Origin: Ascidia mentula
Lineage: Eukaryota; Chordata; Ascidiacea; Phlebobranchia; Ascidiidae
Reading direction: 5' to 3'
Assembly: GCA_947561715.1 (NCBI GenBank)
Contig: OX387204.1
Span: 13,645,001-13,709,000 of the forward strand
DNA: 64,000 nucleotides
This document shows, piece after piece, positions 12,394-25,289 of this stretch. The notes below the pieces were generated by a model. The model was not told where the DNA came from. It saw only the letters and a program-made list of their open reading frames with translations, and searched no databases. Numbering within the stretch: the first letter of the stretch is position 1; the number at the start of each line of letters is the position of its first letter. A program made the position numbers and the translations under genes.

Positions 12394-15300
12394 CAGCAAC
12401 CCCGCGTGTATGGTTGTGGTGCGAAAGCCAGAAATTTTTTACGCTTGTCGCCGTTGAAGGAGTTAATTACTTTCCCTTTTAGCAACCGAGCTTTTACCGT
12501 CGAGCATTCCGAGCTAATGCTGAAGAAACGAATGTTCCAAACTGTTTTGTTTGTGTTGTTTTGCAAATTACTGTTGTTATTTTATCCTTGTGCGTTGACC
12601 AAGCTTTGCAGTACATAATTTTATAGTGACTGAGCTCAAATTCACGATCACCGCGGTAGCTGCAATCTAGGCAATGAATCCCAATCTTGTTCTAAAAATG
12701 CTGAAAAGGTTTTAGCGCTTGCAAAGATTTTATATGTTCTTCGTGCTCTTTTACCCTAAATTTGTGCTTGCCTTTTTCCTTTTTTGACCGTCGTCGGGCC
12801 GTCCATTCAACCTAAACCAAACACTGACTATTGTGTTGTGGTGTATTTGTAATTCCAATTACGTTTGGGCGGTTTAAAATTCCAACACTGCGATTGTGTG
12901 TGGCGACGCAAAATTTTCATGATTTTTCCACCGTCAAGCAGAAACTGTCTCCCGAATTCGACTGTGGTGCTCAGGCCGTTATGTATGTTCGCCTCTCCAC
13001 TGTAATGTATATCGCGCCGTGCAAAACGCAAATCGCGTTTATGCCCAATAATTCATATAACGCGGCGCCGTCCGGACAAACCTTGGCTCCGAGACTGATG
13101 GTGTTGGCGCAAGGATGTCTTCGCACTTGATGTTTTGTCAAGACTTCCTGCAGCAACGTGTAAGAGAAACTGCCGCCGCCCATAGGGGTTCATCCTTGTG
13201 TGACGTAGACAGTAACGTAATTCCTTCTACAATTTCTACTAAAGCGCTTCAGCAGTTCTGCCGCGTGCTTTACATATAAGCAAAGGTTATACCATGGCCC
13301 ATTTTGAAACACTTTGACCCCGCAACCCGCTTGATTTGTATTCTACAGCATTTGCGTCTACCGGGTTTTGCTCCTCCAAAGCAAATACCAAAACCAAATA
13401 TTACGAATTGCGTTCAAGTCATCGTAACCCGCTGTATCAGATCCACGTTCGTGTTGACGCGTTGACGTTTACTCCTAGGTCAAGAAGTTCCCACATAACA
13501 ATCGACCGCCGGCGCCAGTAGTAGCAAATCATTCGTGCAAATTTTCCTGTGCTTCTGACTCTCATCTTCACCGCTCCGCGTGTACCAAGTTACTGTAATC
13601 GTCACCGTTGTTGTGCAATATGAGCGCCTCCTTACGAAAGAAAATGTTTTATTTTCGGTATTCGGCAGCAATGCGCTGCTCCATTCGTCCTTTGTTGTAG
13701 TGAACGAAAAATTAAAAGCTTTATTTGCTCAACCGCTTTTTTGATACAAAAGGCCAAACGTTTCGTACTGTGACAGAGTTGCTTATTGTAGGTATAGATA
13801 GCGTGACGAAGGGAGCGGTATAACAATTGACGATCGAAACCACCTTGAGAAAAGCAAAGACCTGGAGTGAAAGAGGGGGTACTTTATTGCGGTATTACCA
13901 GCAGTGTAGTGCCAAAAACACTTCAGATAGTTGCTTTTAGAATAAACGACAATGTAAAACTTGAGACACTAAACCACGAAAAGGACGAGGTAATTATCAA
14001 AGTTGCGTAAAAAAGGCAGTTTTCTCTTGATGGTTGAACGCACAGAAAAGTGGCAACAGGTGACCCTGGGTCATCGGCGTACTAAGAGGAGTTAATGGGG
14101 TTAACCCGAAAATGTTGCATTCCCATTTAGGGTACTGCGGGGTAGCACCTGTGTCGAGGTGGTTTAAAGTTGCGTCATTTGTCACTTTTTGATGGAACAG
14201 CTAGTTCGTCGTAACCTGCTGGTCGAATTCTCACATGCGAGGACGATATTCTGAAAGCGCTGACTGCGTAGATGATGTTGTTGTGACTGCATGATATATC
14301 TGACTTATTTTGACAGACAGTTTGTCATTCCAAGTTTCAACAAATATTGCTAATAGTCTAGCCCTTCGTGTTCCAATACACTAAAATAGAATGGTATGAC
14401 TTTATTGGGGTAAAGTGCAAATATCGGTGGAAAGTTCCTGCTGTCAAATATTTGATATAAAATTACTCGCGTTCGATATCATTCCTTTAACAGCAGATAT
14501 CCGGGTTAATAGTTTACTAAAAAATCCGGTCTGTTGTACGCCTGCTATAAATTCTCGCAGTAGACCACTTCGTGATATAATCCCTGGCCTTAAAGATCTT
14601 CTGATATTGGAAATGCCCGTTCGGTATCGTTTCGTATCCGGGATTTGGAACAACACGTTACGTGAGTTGGTACTCATAACTGTCAGGAGAACCCTCGACC
14701 GAGGGAAGCTGTTCACTACATTGGTAACCACTCTTTGTAGTGCAGTGCCCGGTCGACGGGCGTATAACGACAATTCGCGGAAGTTATCCGATTGTGGTCG
14801 TAATGGAGAGTTTTGTTTGTTAAGTAGGTTTTGGCAGTGTTGACAGATCGTTTCTTGGTGTGCAATAAAGTGGGGGTAACTGGAATTAAGAGAAGGGTAT
14901 TCACGACATACGTCAGCCACTTTCCCGCGTGGAAATATTTCCGAATTTTTTTTACCAGCCTTTGGTCTATACAAAGATGGTTTAAGGCGTCGCTGGGTTG
15001 TAATATGGTCGTAAAGAATGCCACGTGTGTCCTGAAAGGTCAGCTTGCTTTATCGATGGACAGAGAAGAGTGGCTTTCTCACTCGGTTCAGTCAACGCTA
15101 AATACATTAAACAACCTTTCCCGTATAGGTAATGCTGGTCGGTTTGCCTTCAATGTGATGTTTAGTGGTTTTGTATTTACTAATTCTGTCAACAAAACTC
15201 ATATTTTTTAAAATATTTATGTTCATTGCCGTTCAGAACCTGCAGCTATAACAGTTTACCGACTGCAGTTTATCAAATCGGTGTTAATCGGTCACTGTCT

Positions 15301-15699
15301 GCAAAGACAAAGCAACGGGCTGTGCGATGTTTGCGAAGTCGATCGCACCCAAAGAGTGTTTGCCTTTGTGCCTGTGTTATTTAAACAGACAGGAAAATAT
15401 ATGGGATAGTTAACCAGTAACGTGTACCAGCGCCATGTCTGAAAAATGGCTGTGTTGAGAACTGTGCGCAGCGACAAGGCCAACCGAAAGACAGGAAAGA
15501 CCAATTGCCGCAATAGTGGCCAGGAGTTCTAAAAACAGTAGTGATCAGTCAAATTGTCCTTCCTGTGTTACTTTAAAGTCAGATACAGCAGTTGAACGGC
15601 ATGAAAGCGTATTAATTGAACGATCAAACCGTTTAGATTAAACTGAGTTGGAAGGTTAAATCTGCACAAAAACGCAAGTGTACATTGAAAAACCGTCAG
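12394..15699. other. Intergenic stretch with two opposed unidentified ORFs
   Basis: The first part is probably the 3' untranslated region of the GRAMD1-like gene; there is no close AATAAA after its stop. Opposed, overlapping open frames lie at 14415-14843 (+, 142 codons), 14444-14974 (-, 176 codons) and 14831-15211 (+). I recognise no domain in any of them, and overlap on both strands means at most one could be real. They could be remnants of a mobile element. Nothing else is evident. Confidence 0.4.
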
Positions 15700-15872
15700 G
15701 CAGCTTTATATCAGTGTGCGAAGTTTTGCATTAATAAACCGATACAGGTTAGAATGTAATGTTGTTTCAGGTCTTTAGGTCATGCGAAATGTTTCTAATG
15801 AAGTATATTATTCTATGTATTTAAGCACGATAACCACGAGTCTTTAGACATCGTATTACTAACAAAGTAGTG

Positions 15873-17653
15873 ATGGCAAGCCACTTCGGAATGGTTGGCC
15901 AGATCACGCGAAAATCCACACTGGCAATTTTTGTCGTGACAGCTGCCATTATGCTGTTGGATTTGAGTACCCGCTTGTGGCAAGGGTCGACCAAACTCAT
16001 CCCGAACCCGGCATTCGCCGAACGAGGAACCGCAACTATAAAAGGTAATCCTGTGTTACCAGGAAACAAAAATGAAACGTTTGAGATGCGGTTAGTGGCA
16101 AACCAAGATCGATTGTACGGGATATCTACAGAAAGATTGCTCACCACACCCGCTGAACAAACACAATGCAAGAAAATGTCAAGCATTTTGCGTTCATGGG
16201 GCTGTTGTATCGTACACGAGTCCGATAATTTGTCCCGAAGGCTTCAGTTATACAACTTCATACGTACTGTTAGGAACTTGACTTTTAAAGTCACTTTAAT
16301 CTGATTGGCTTTGGCACTTCCCATCAAAAATCAATTGCCGTCAACTTTCCTTTGAATCAAACGAAGTTGTCAAAAGCACTCTTAATTAATCGATCGGGAG
16401 ATACTAAAAACGGTTTCTACAATACTTGATCTCCCGGCGAGTGCTTTAAAGTTCGCGGTTTTCACTATTTAAAGCAAGTTAATGATCGGCGAGAAACGAC
16501 AAAATAGAGTTTAAAAAAATGGTCTGTTCCCAGTTAAAACACGAACAAGCTGCTTTTGAAGGAGTTTTCGAATGTTGCACGCTAATTTCCATCCACCTCC
16601 CTTTCTATTGCAGGCTTAACCATCACAACACAGCCAACTTTAACAACCACACCAATACCTGGACTTGTGAGCATGGACAAGGATCTTAGGCTTCCTCCAG
16701 AAGTGCCGTTGAGGCCAAATTCCAAGGAAGTAATTCTCCACTACAGCCAAAAACGCGACTACAAACCATTAATAAACCACAACGACATGTGTGAACCCGG
16801 AGAACCGTTTAGTTTAAATTTAAATGACTTTGACTACGAAAAAGACATTTTCATGATGATCATTGTAAAATCCTCTTGCGCCTTGGCGCCGCGCCGCAAT
16901 GCTATCCGCAAAACTTGGGGTAACGTGACGTGGGCGAAGGAAGCACTTTCAGTCAATGTGCGTCTCGTGTTCCTGCTCGGCGCATGCACGACCTCTCAAC
17001 TGGCAGAAGAAGTGATAAAAGAAGATCAAGAAAACCATGATATCTTGCAGTGGGATTTCTTTGACAGCTTTCGCAATCTAACTCTCAAGGACTGTCTGTT
17101 TATGCAGTGGTATACAGCGAATTGCCGGAGAGTGCCCTTCGTTTTCAAGGGGGACGATGATGTGTTGGTCAATCTTCGTAACGTTGTGACTTTTCTCAAA
17201 AATACGGAACCCGAATCGAGGGAAACTCTCTTCGTTGGCTCCTTGCTAGTCGGCAGTCCTCGAATCCTCGACCCTGCGTGGAAATATTACGTCAGTTATA
17301 ACTTGTACCCCGAAAAAATCTACCCGCCTTACGTATCAGGCGGCGGGTTTGTGATGAGCGGACGCTTGGTGGTGAAACTTTTTAAGGCATCGCTTCAAAC
17401 GCGAATAATTCCTATCGATGACGCGTTCTTAGGAATTCTGCTGAAGCAAATTGGCGTCAAGCCTCAAAATGATCGCGGCTTTAAGAGCTGGGGCATAAAG
17501 AAAGTGAACGCCTGCCGGTTGGCCAAGATAAAAACTTACCACAAAGTGCGACCCGACGAACTTATACATTCCTGGAAGGAGCTGATGGAGCTCGATGTTT
17601 CCACGTGCGGAAAGGACACTGACGACGTGCTGCGCAGAAGGAGATCGACTTAG
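15873..17653 (+). CDS. Beta-1,3-galactosyl/N-acetylglucosaminyltransferase, copy 1
   Basis: This is a GT31-family type II Golgi enzyme that adds a beta-1,3-linked sugar from a UDP-sugar donor to glycans. Coding exons are 15873-16044 and 16614-17653 (phase 1), giving 403 residues. A signal anchor lies at about residues 15-36, followed by a Thr/Pro-rich stem. Family motifs are all present: RRNAIRKTW (151-159), the DDD metal-binding triad (238-240), YPPYVSGGGFVMSG (from 294) and DDAFLG (326-331), the last more like B3GNT enzymes than classical B3GALTs. Donor and acceptor sugar cannot be told from sequence alone. The start is the first Met ahead of the anchor; an upstream GTG is not needed. A nearly identical copy lies 5.6 kb downstream. 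Confidence 0.9.
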
Positions 17654-19720
17654 ATTCCTTCTAAACCCGTCAATATAATTGCAGTAAAGTTGGCTGAGTA
17701 GGAATGCGCAAATAAGATGCTATCGAGTTGGAATACTGTTTCCATTTGGTCCAAAATTTGTTTCCTCGGTTGGTTGGAGTTGCCAAGTCAGTGTGCTCGT
17801 GCAATAATGTGACGTGAAATACGAAATGTATCGCCGCATGCCGCATAGCGGTTTCACTGGTATAATAGCGAAGTTCCAAGAACCGCATTTCAGTGTTGTC
17901 TAAACGTACTCCGGTTTGCCCATATTTTACAAACATATTTTATGACATAAACGCGCTTTAGCTGCAGCTTCATGCTTATAAGTAGAACACGAAGACTTAC
18001 TGTATGCTGTTATATTTACAAACTAACACGAATTTTTACAAATAATGGTGCAATACAAATGGTGGTTAAAGAATCGTTTAAATGTTCAGGTGTTAAAGAT
18101 TGCAAACAAAATGATCTTTTTTCTGTTTCCGGTATTTGATGCTCATTTGTATATGCATTGCACTAAGTGGTTTTATTTGTCGAATAGAGTATTTACCATG
18201 TTTCTGATTTTTGACTTTTAGTTACAAATTCCTTCCTTTTTTACGTGAGCAACCAGGTTAATCGTATTAAAATACATTTGTCATGCTTTCAAATCCTAAC
18301 TGTGTAGTATTTTTTTTCATTTGTTACAATAACTATATTGTTGAACTAACCCGACTTTTTCAAATCCAAATATCCCTGTACAACTGCGCAATATATTGAG
18401 GTTCCCTGCAGGGGCGAATCCAGCAGGAGGGGACGAATGGGTTGATCATCTGGCGCATGCATGGTTATTTTCACAACTAGCGACAAATACAGATTTTATT
18501 GCGTCACAATAAGTTTTGGGTAGTAACCGCTCCTACAGAAAATTTCTAAATCCGACCCAAGTTAAACACTTAACAACGCGCTACGAAATATTAATGTGAC
18601 GTGATGTTGCGTTTGGAATTAAAACGGTTTATTTCCGCGTATCGCCGGCGGCAACCTCGTCCAAAATGTTTACCTAAAGCAAAAATTGGACTATTTTAGC
18701 AGCTCTTTCTGGATTTTTACGCTTATGGCACACAAGCTCGTTAGATTGAAATCATAATTTAACTAACATATCCAAAATCGCGAAAAGAATCGCACATGAT
18801 TAGCGTAGGAGGTTTCAATTTCGCCTGATAAAATGTCATCGTCAGTTTCAGCCTGAAAATGATTAAATGAAAACAAAAAACCAACCGCAACATTATGTGT
18901 GTGGATGTTCCTCTTTTGTTTCATCTTTCATCTAAACTTGAAGTTTGGTGATTGCAAGAAGAAATATTATTGCTCAAATCACAACTACGAAGTGGAGAAA
19001 AAAACTACCTAATATAAACCCAACACAACAATAAATAACAAGTCACTCGCGAAGTTATGAATTAAGAGGAATTACTCGGAACCAACAAGCAGTACAAAAT
19101 TTGCGGTGCGTCTACAGTGGTATTTTAGCCCGCTGGCGCCACTCTGCGTCAAAAGAAAGCACAGCGACATTTTACCGTACCACATGGACGTTATCGTGAT
19201 CGCAAAGGAAACACCGAACCATCTGCTCGTTGTTAATGTATCGCTGTTAAAGTGACGCAATATTTGTCATAGCTGTGCAAAATTTGATCACCATATTTTG
19301 TAACGTTGGATTTATTACTTTTATCGGCATTTCTGCCCACCAGCAAAATAATTTTTAAGGGTTTGTATGCATTTTTGTGTTCCAATATATTACATTTTAC
19401 ATTTTCCTCTTGGCAAAATCAAATACATGCAAATTGAAAGACGAAACATGCCAAAAACGCCCCATGTGTTGGCAACATGCATGCTTGCAATGGGATCCTT
19501 GCACAGGGAGGGGAATAACGTTTCCAAACCATTTAATCGCTGGTTGTGTGTGCCATCCAAGTAGTTGCGATCAATCAACAGGCTCAAAACAGGAACTGCG
19601 ATTGATTTGATTTTGTCGAGCGTCCTTCGTTATGACATACAGTTTTTTGTCCTGTTCAAACATATTGAGGACGTTTGTTCAGTTCGGGCTTCTCGGATTT
19701 GTCTATACTGTTTAAAAATA
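17654..19720. other. Spacer between glycosyltransferase and methyltransferase, unit 1
   Basis: No gene is seen. An open stretch of about 60 codons on the plus strand near 19070-19255 is kept in unit 2 (24592-24816), but the two units are so young that conservation of the frame means little. The rest is AT-rich spacer repeated in unit 2. Confidence 0.5.
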
Positions 19721-20619
19721 ATGGAACATACAGATGAAAATTACGATGCATTTCCTTGGTATTTCAAGGAACAAAACAGTGAATGTGTTGCCTCATCGCA
19801 GTCTATTTACGACGAATTGAGTAATAAATACGACCAGTACGCAGAAAAAATAGGCTATGTTTTACCCAAGCATGCGTCCAAGTTGTGCATGAAGTACATC
19901 AGTAACAAAAAAGAGACCGCAATTTTGGATGTTGGATCAGGCAAGTAAAGCAAAACTAGTAGTGTCGATTTAAGAAGATTCTTGACCTACATACACCAAC
20001 ATGATTCCAGAAATTTCAAAAAATGATAAGTACATATTTTCTTTAAATGTACCGGATCAGTTGGCTACAATTTACGCAACAACGAAGATTTTATTGGTAG
20101 CATTGATATTTTGGATGCAAACATGGAAATGCTTATGGTAGCAAGCAGAAAAGAAGGAAACTTTAGGTACACAGACTTCTTTCTCTTGTGACAAGTAACA
20201 CGTAATTGATAAATTGAAAAACTTGTCAGAAACATTATTTGTCATCTGATTGACGTCCCTCTGCTGCCACTTAGAAGTGAGATGTACAACGCAGCCGTTT
20301 GCATTGGTTCGCTCATTCCAGTAAACTGCCCACCATGCACCATTAATGTAGGAATTTATTTTTTACAGTAATTCGGTCTGACTTGATATTTTGAACACGT
20401 AGGGGATGTTAGATGTGACCAAAGTGGGTGGATATATTATTTTCAACTTGAGAAAAACGAATTCGGAAGCTTATGAGAAGATGCTGCGAGACTGTAGAAG
20501 ATCTTGAGAAAGAAGGCAAAATGAGTTTGGTTGAAGCCTTCTCCCAAGCCTTGTACAAGGATGTCGGTGAAACGATTTTGTATGTCTATCGAAAGACTGG
20601 GATCCTAAATGGCGTTTGA
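19721..20619 (+). pseudogene. METTL27-like methyltransferase, copy 1, broken
   Basis: This is the unit 1 counterpart of the intact gene at 25290-26190. Exon 1 (19721-19940), exon 3 (20230-20347) and exon 4 (from 20403) align well, but two lesions are visible. The exon 2 acceptor, AAAG|GT in copy 2, is AAAT|GT here (20048), so the only nearby AG is at 20059-20060. Using it would keep frame but remove four residues of the SAM-binding glycine motif. In exon 4 a GA dinucleotide is missing near 20488 (CTGCGAGACTG against CTGCGAGAGACTG), shifting the frame to a TGA at 20505-20507. The last third of the protein is therefore lost. The 5' half remains intact, so transcription is possible. Confidence 0.8.
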
Positions 20620-21258
20620 TTTAGCATGAGTAATACTTTCTTTGGACGCTGCTTTGTTATGTAATGATCTGCAACGAATTGATAATACCAAGCCTAGTTA
20701 TAGCTACGTCATCGCCACAAAGGCAACCGCAGTATGGTGCAATATGTTCAATGCATGCATGTGTAAGCGTATCCCGCTTCCTATGTGCACTGTTAATTGC
20801 TGGTCCTTGCTACAGGGTAAATTATTTCCTCTACTCCGGGTTGCCTGTGTTTGTAGTCTGGTGCTTGGTCGTTCCATTCTATTACACAGTACCTCAGTTA
20901 AAGTAAGTTAGGATGACAGATATTGATGTTGTTATGTCACGGATTAACCTTTAACGATCTAACCTAATTTAACTGCGATACTTATGTCTAGCTTCAAGTT
21001 CATTCATTGACTGACGCAGGTAAAACGTAGGTTCGATTGTAAGGTTTCAATTATGTCCTTGCAAAAATGAAAGCCTAAAAAAACAATACCAGTGAAAATG
21101 TCGGATTTATATTGTTTACTATTGGGGTTTGCACATCAATCGACGATGTTTTACCATTTTACTACTGACGTACATATCCGTGCATCTGTAACCACGATAA
21201 ACGTTTAAAAAAGAACAGTTATTATGTGAGTTTGTCAATAACTCTAATACATTTGACG
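20620..21258. other. Junction between the two tandem units
   Basis: The first part (to 20886) belongs to the repeat unit. The remaining 370 bp are unique in the window and separate unit 1 from unit 2. I see no coding sequence in this interval. Confidence 0.5.
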
Positions 21259-21431
21259 GCAGCTTTATATCAGTGTGCAAAGTTTTGCATTAATAAACCG
21301 ATACAAGTTAGAATGTAATGTTGTTTCAGGTTTTTAGGTCAAGCGAAATGTTTCTAATGAAGTATATTGTTCTATGTATTTAAGCACGATAACCACGAGT
21401 CTTTAGACATCGCTTTACTAACAAAGTAGAG

Positions 21432-23211
21432 ATGGCAAGCCACTTCGGAATGGTTGGCCAGATCACGCGAAAATCCACATTGGCAATTTTTGTCGTGACA
21501 GCTGCCATTATGCTATTGGATTTGAGTACCCGCTTGTGGCAAGGGTCGATCAAACTCATCCCGAACCAGGCATTCGCCGAACGAGGAACCGCAACAATGA
21601 AAGGTAATCCTGTGTTACCAGGAAACGAAAATGAAACGTTTGAGATGTGGTTAGTGGCAAACCAAGATCGATTGTACGGGATATCTACAGAAAGATTTGC
21701 TCACCACACGCGCTGAACAAACACAATACAAGAAAATGTCAAGCATTTTGCGTTCATGGGGCTGTTGTATCGTACACGAGTCGGATAATTTGTCCCGAAG
21801 GCTTCAGTTATACAACTTGATATGTACTGTTAGGAACTTGACTTTTAAAGTCACTTTAATCTGATTGGCTTTGGCACTTCCCATCAAAAATCAATTGCCG
21901 TCAACTTTCCTTTGAATCAAACGAAGTTGTCAAAAGCACTGGACTTAATCGATCGGGAGATACTAAAAACGGTTTCTACAATACTTGATCTCCCGGCGAG
22001 TACTTTAAAGTTCGCGGTTTTCACTATTTAAAGCAAGTTAATGATCGGCGAGAAACGACAAAATAGAGTTTTAAAAATGGTCTGTTCCCAGTTAAAACAC
22101 GAACAACCTGCTTTTGATAGAGTGTTCGAATGTTGCACGCTAATTTCCATACACCTCCCTTTCCATTGCAGGCTTAACCATCACAACACAGCCAACTTTA
22201 ACAACCACACCAATACCTGCACTTGTGAGCATGTACAAGGATCTTATGCTTCCTCCAGAAGTGCCGTTGAGGCCAAATTCCAAGGAAGTAATTCTCCACT
22301 ACAGCCAAAAACGCGACTACAAACCATTAATAACCCACAACGACATATGTGAACCCGGAGAACCTTTTAGTTTAAATTTAAATGACTTTGACTACGAAAA
22401 AGACATTTTCATGATGATCATTGTAAAATCCTCTTGCGCCTTGGCGCCGCGCCGCAATGCTATCCGCAAAACTTGGGGTAACGTGACGTGGGCGAAGGAA
22501 GCACTTTCAGTCAATGTGCGTCTCGTGTTCCTGCTCGGCGCATGCACGACCTCTCAACTGGCAGAAGAAGTGATAAAAGAAGATCAAGAAAACCATGATA
22601 TCTTGCAGTGGGATTTCTTTGACAGCTTTCGCAATCTAACTCTAAAGGACTGTCTGTTTATGCAGTGGTATACAGCGAATTGCCGGAGAGTGCCCTTCGT
22701 TTTCAAAGGGGACGATGATGTGTTGGTCAATCTTCGTAACGTTGTGGCTTTTCTCAAAAATACCGAACCCGAATCGAGGGAAACTCTCTTTGTTGGCTCC
22801 TTGCTAGTCGGCAGTCCTCGAATCCTCGACCCTGCGTGGAAATATTACGTCAGTTATAACTTGTACCCCGAAAAAATCTACCCGCCTTACGTATCAGGCG
22901 GCGGGTTTGTGATGAGCGGACGCTTGGTGGTGAAACTTTTTAAGGCATCGCTTCAAACGCGAATAATTCCTATCGACGACGCGTTCTTAGGAATTCTGCT
23001 GAAGCAAATTGGCGCCAAGCCTCAAAATGATCGCGGCTTTAAGAGCTGGGGCATAAAGAAAGTGAACGCCTGCCGGTTGGCCAAGATAAAAACTTACCAC
23101 AAAGTGCGACCCGACGAACTTATACATTCCTGGAAGGAGCTGATGGAGCTCGATGTTTCCACGTGTGGAAAAGATACTGACGACGTGCTGCGCAGAAGGA
23201 GATCGACTTAG
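21432..23211 (+). CDS. Beta-1,3-galactosyl/N-acetylglucosaminyltransferase, copy 2
   Basis: Tandem copy of the gene at 15873-17653, with the same GT31 motifs and the same two-exon structure: 21432-21603 and 22172-23211, 403 residues. The metal-binding DDD triad, YPPYVSGGG and DDAFLG are unchanged. Differences from copy 1 are few and mostly outside the catalytic core, for example Thr/Ile and Pro/Gln in the stem region and Val/Ala near the C-terminal third. Both copies look functional. The same signal anchor predicts a Golgi lumen enzyme. Upstream sequence is also duplicated, so the two are likely expressed alike. Confidence 0.9.
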
Positions 23212-25289
23212 ATTCCTTCTAAAACCGTCAATATAATTGCAGTAAAGTTGGCTGAGTAGGAATGCGCAAAAAACGATGCTTTCAAGTTGGAATACTGTTT
23301 CCATTTGGTCCAAAATTTGTTTCCTCGGTTGGTTGGAGTTGTCAAGTCAGTGTGCTCGTGCAATAATGTGACGAGAAATACGAAATGTATCGCCGCATGC
23401 CGCATAGCGGTTTCACTGGTATAATAGCGAAGTTCCAAGAACCGCATTTCAGTGTTGTCTAAACGTACTCCGGTTTGCCCATATTTTACAAACATAATTT
23501 TATAACAAGGGTCAAAAACGCGCTTTAGCTGCAGCTTCATGCTTATAAGTAGAACACGAAAACTTACTGTATGCTGTTAAATTTACAAAATAACACGAAT
23601 TTTTACAAATAATGGTGCAATACAAATGGTGGTTAAAGAATCGTTTAAATGTTCAGGTGTTAAAGATTGCAAACAAAATGATCTTTTTTCTGTTTCCGGT
23701 ATTTGATGCTCATTTGTATATGCATTGCACTATGTGGTTTTATTTGTCGAATAGAGTATTTACCATGTTTCTGATTTTTGACTTTTAGTTACAAATTCCT
23801 TCCTTTTTTACGTGAGCAACCAGGTTAATCGTATTAAAATACATTTGTCATACTTTTAAATCCTAACTGTGTAGTATTTTTTTTCATTTGTTACAAAAAC
23901 TATATTGTTGAACTAACCCGACTTTTTCAAATCGAAATATCCGTGTACAATTGCGCAATATATTGAGGTTCCATGTAGGGGCGAATCCAGCAGGAGGGGA
24001 CGAATGGGTTGATCATCTGGCGCATGCATGGTTGTTTTCACAACTAGCGACAAATACAGTTTTTATTGCGTTACGATAAGTTTTGGGTAGTAACCGCTCC
24101 TTCAGAAAATTTCTAAATCCGACCCAAGTTAAAAACTTAACAATGCGCTATTAATGTGACGTGATGTTGCGTTTGGAATTAAAACAGTTTATTTCCGCAT
24201 ATCACCGGCGGCAACCTCGTCCACAATGTTTACCTAAAGCAAAAATTGGACTATTTTTGCAGCTCTTTCAGGATTGTTACGCTTATTGCACACAAGCTCG
24301 TTAGATTAAAATCATAATTTACCTAAAATGTCCAAAATCGCGAAAAGAATCGCACATGATTAGCGTAGGAGGTTTTCAATTTCGCCTGGTAAAATGTCAT
24401 CGTCAGTTTCAGCCTGAAAATGATTAAATGAAAACAAATATCCAACCGCAACATTATGTCTGTAGATGTTCCTCTTTTGTTTCATCTTTCATCTAAACTT
24501 GAAGTTTGGTGATTGCAAGAAGAAATATTATTGCTCAAATCACAACTACGAAGTGGAGAAAAAAACTGCCTAATATAAACCCAACACAACAATGAAAAAC
24601 AAGTCACTCACAATGTTATTAATTAAGAGGAATTACTCGGAACCAACAAGCAGTACAAAATTTGCGGTGCGTCTACAGTGGTATTTTAGCCCGCTGGCGC
24701 CACCCTGCGTCAAAAGGAAACACAGCGACATTTTACCGTACCACATGGACGTTATCGTGATCGCAAAGGAAACACCAAACCATCTGCTCGTTATTAATGT
24801 ATGGCTGTTAAAGTGACGCAATATTTGTCATAGCTGTGCAAAATTTGATCACCATATTTTGTAACGTTGGATTTATTACTTTTATCGGCATTTCTGCCCA
24901 CCAGCAAAATAATTTTTTTTTGAAGCAGGGTTTGTTTGCATTTTTGTGTTCTAATATATTACATTTTACATTTTCCTCTTGGCAAAATTAAATACATGTA
25001 AATTGAAAGACGAAACATGCTAAAAACGCCACATGAGTTGGCAACATGCATCCTTGCAATGGGATCCTTGCACAGGGCGGGGAATATCGTTTCCAAACCA
25101 TTTAATCACCGGTTGTGTGCGCCATCCAAGTAGTTGCGATCAATCAACAGGCTCAAAACAGGAACTGCGTTTAATTTGATTTTGTCGAGCGTCCTTCGTT
25201 ATGACATACAGTTTTTTGTCCTGTTCAAACATATTGAGGACGTTTGTTCAGTTCGGGCTTCTCAAATTTGTCTATACTGTTTAAAAATA
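23212..25289. other. Spacer between glycosyltransferase and methyltransferase, unit 2
   Basis: This is the duplicate of the unit 1 spacer. It holds the open frame 24592-24816 (74 codons), which I do not recognise and consider unproven. No other feature is evident. Confidence 0.5.

Larger units (their letters stand above)
15700..20886 (+). repeat. Tandem segmental duplication, unit 1
   Basis: This block is repeated at 21259-26461 with an offset of 5559 bp at its start and 5575 bp at its end, the drift coming from small indels. Coding, intronic and intergenic sequence are all nearly identical, so the duplication is recent. It carries one beta-1,3-glycosyltransferase gene and one METTL27-like locus. 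The left edge (CAGCTTTATATCAGTGTG) and right edge (in the TTTCCTCTACTCCGGG tail) are judged by eye and may shift by tens of bases. Confidence 0.9.

Noticed and set aside
19072-19260. A conserved small gene shared by both tandem units (also 24592-24821)
   Set aside because: The open frames persist on both strands because the two units are nearly identical; there is no recognisable protein feature.
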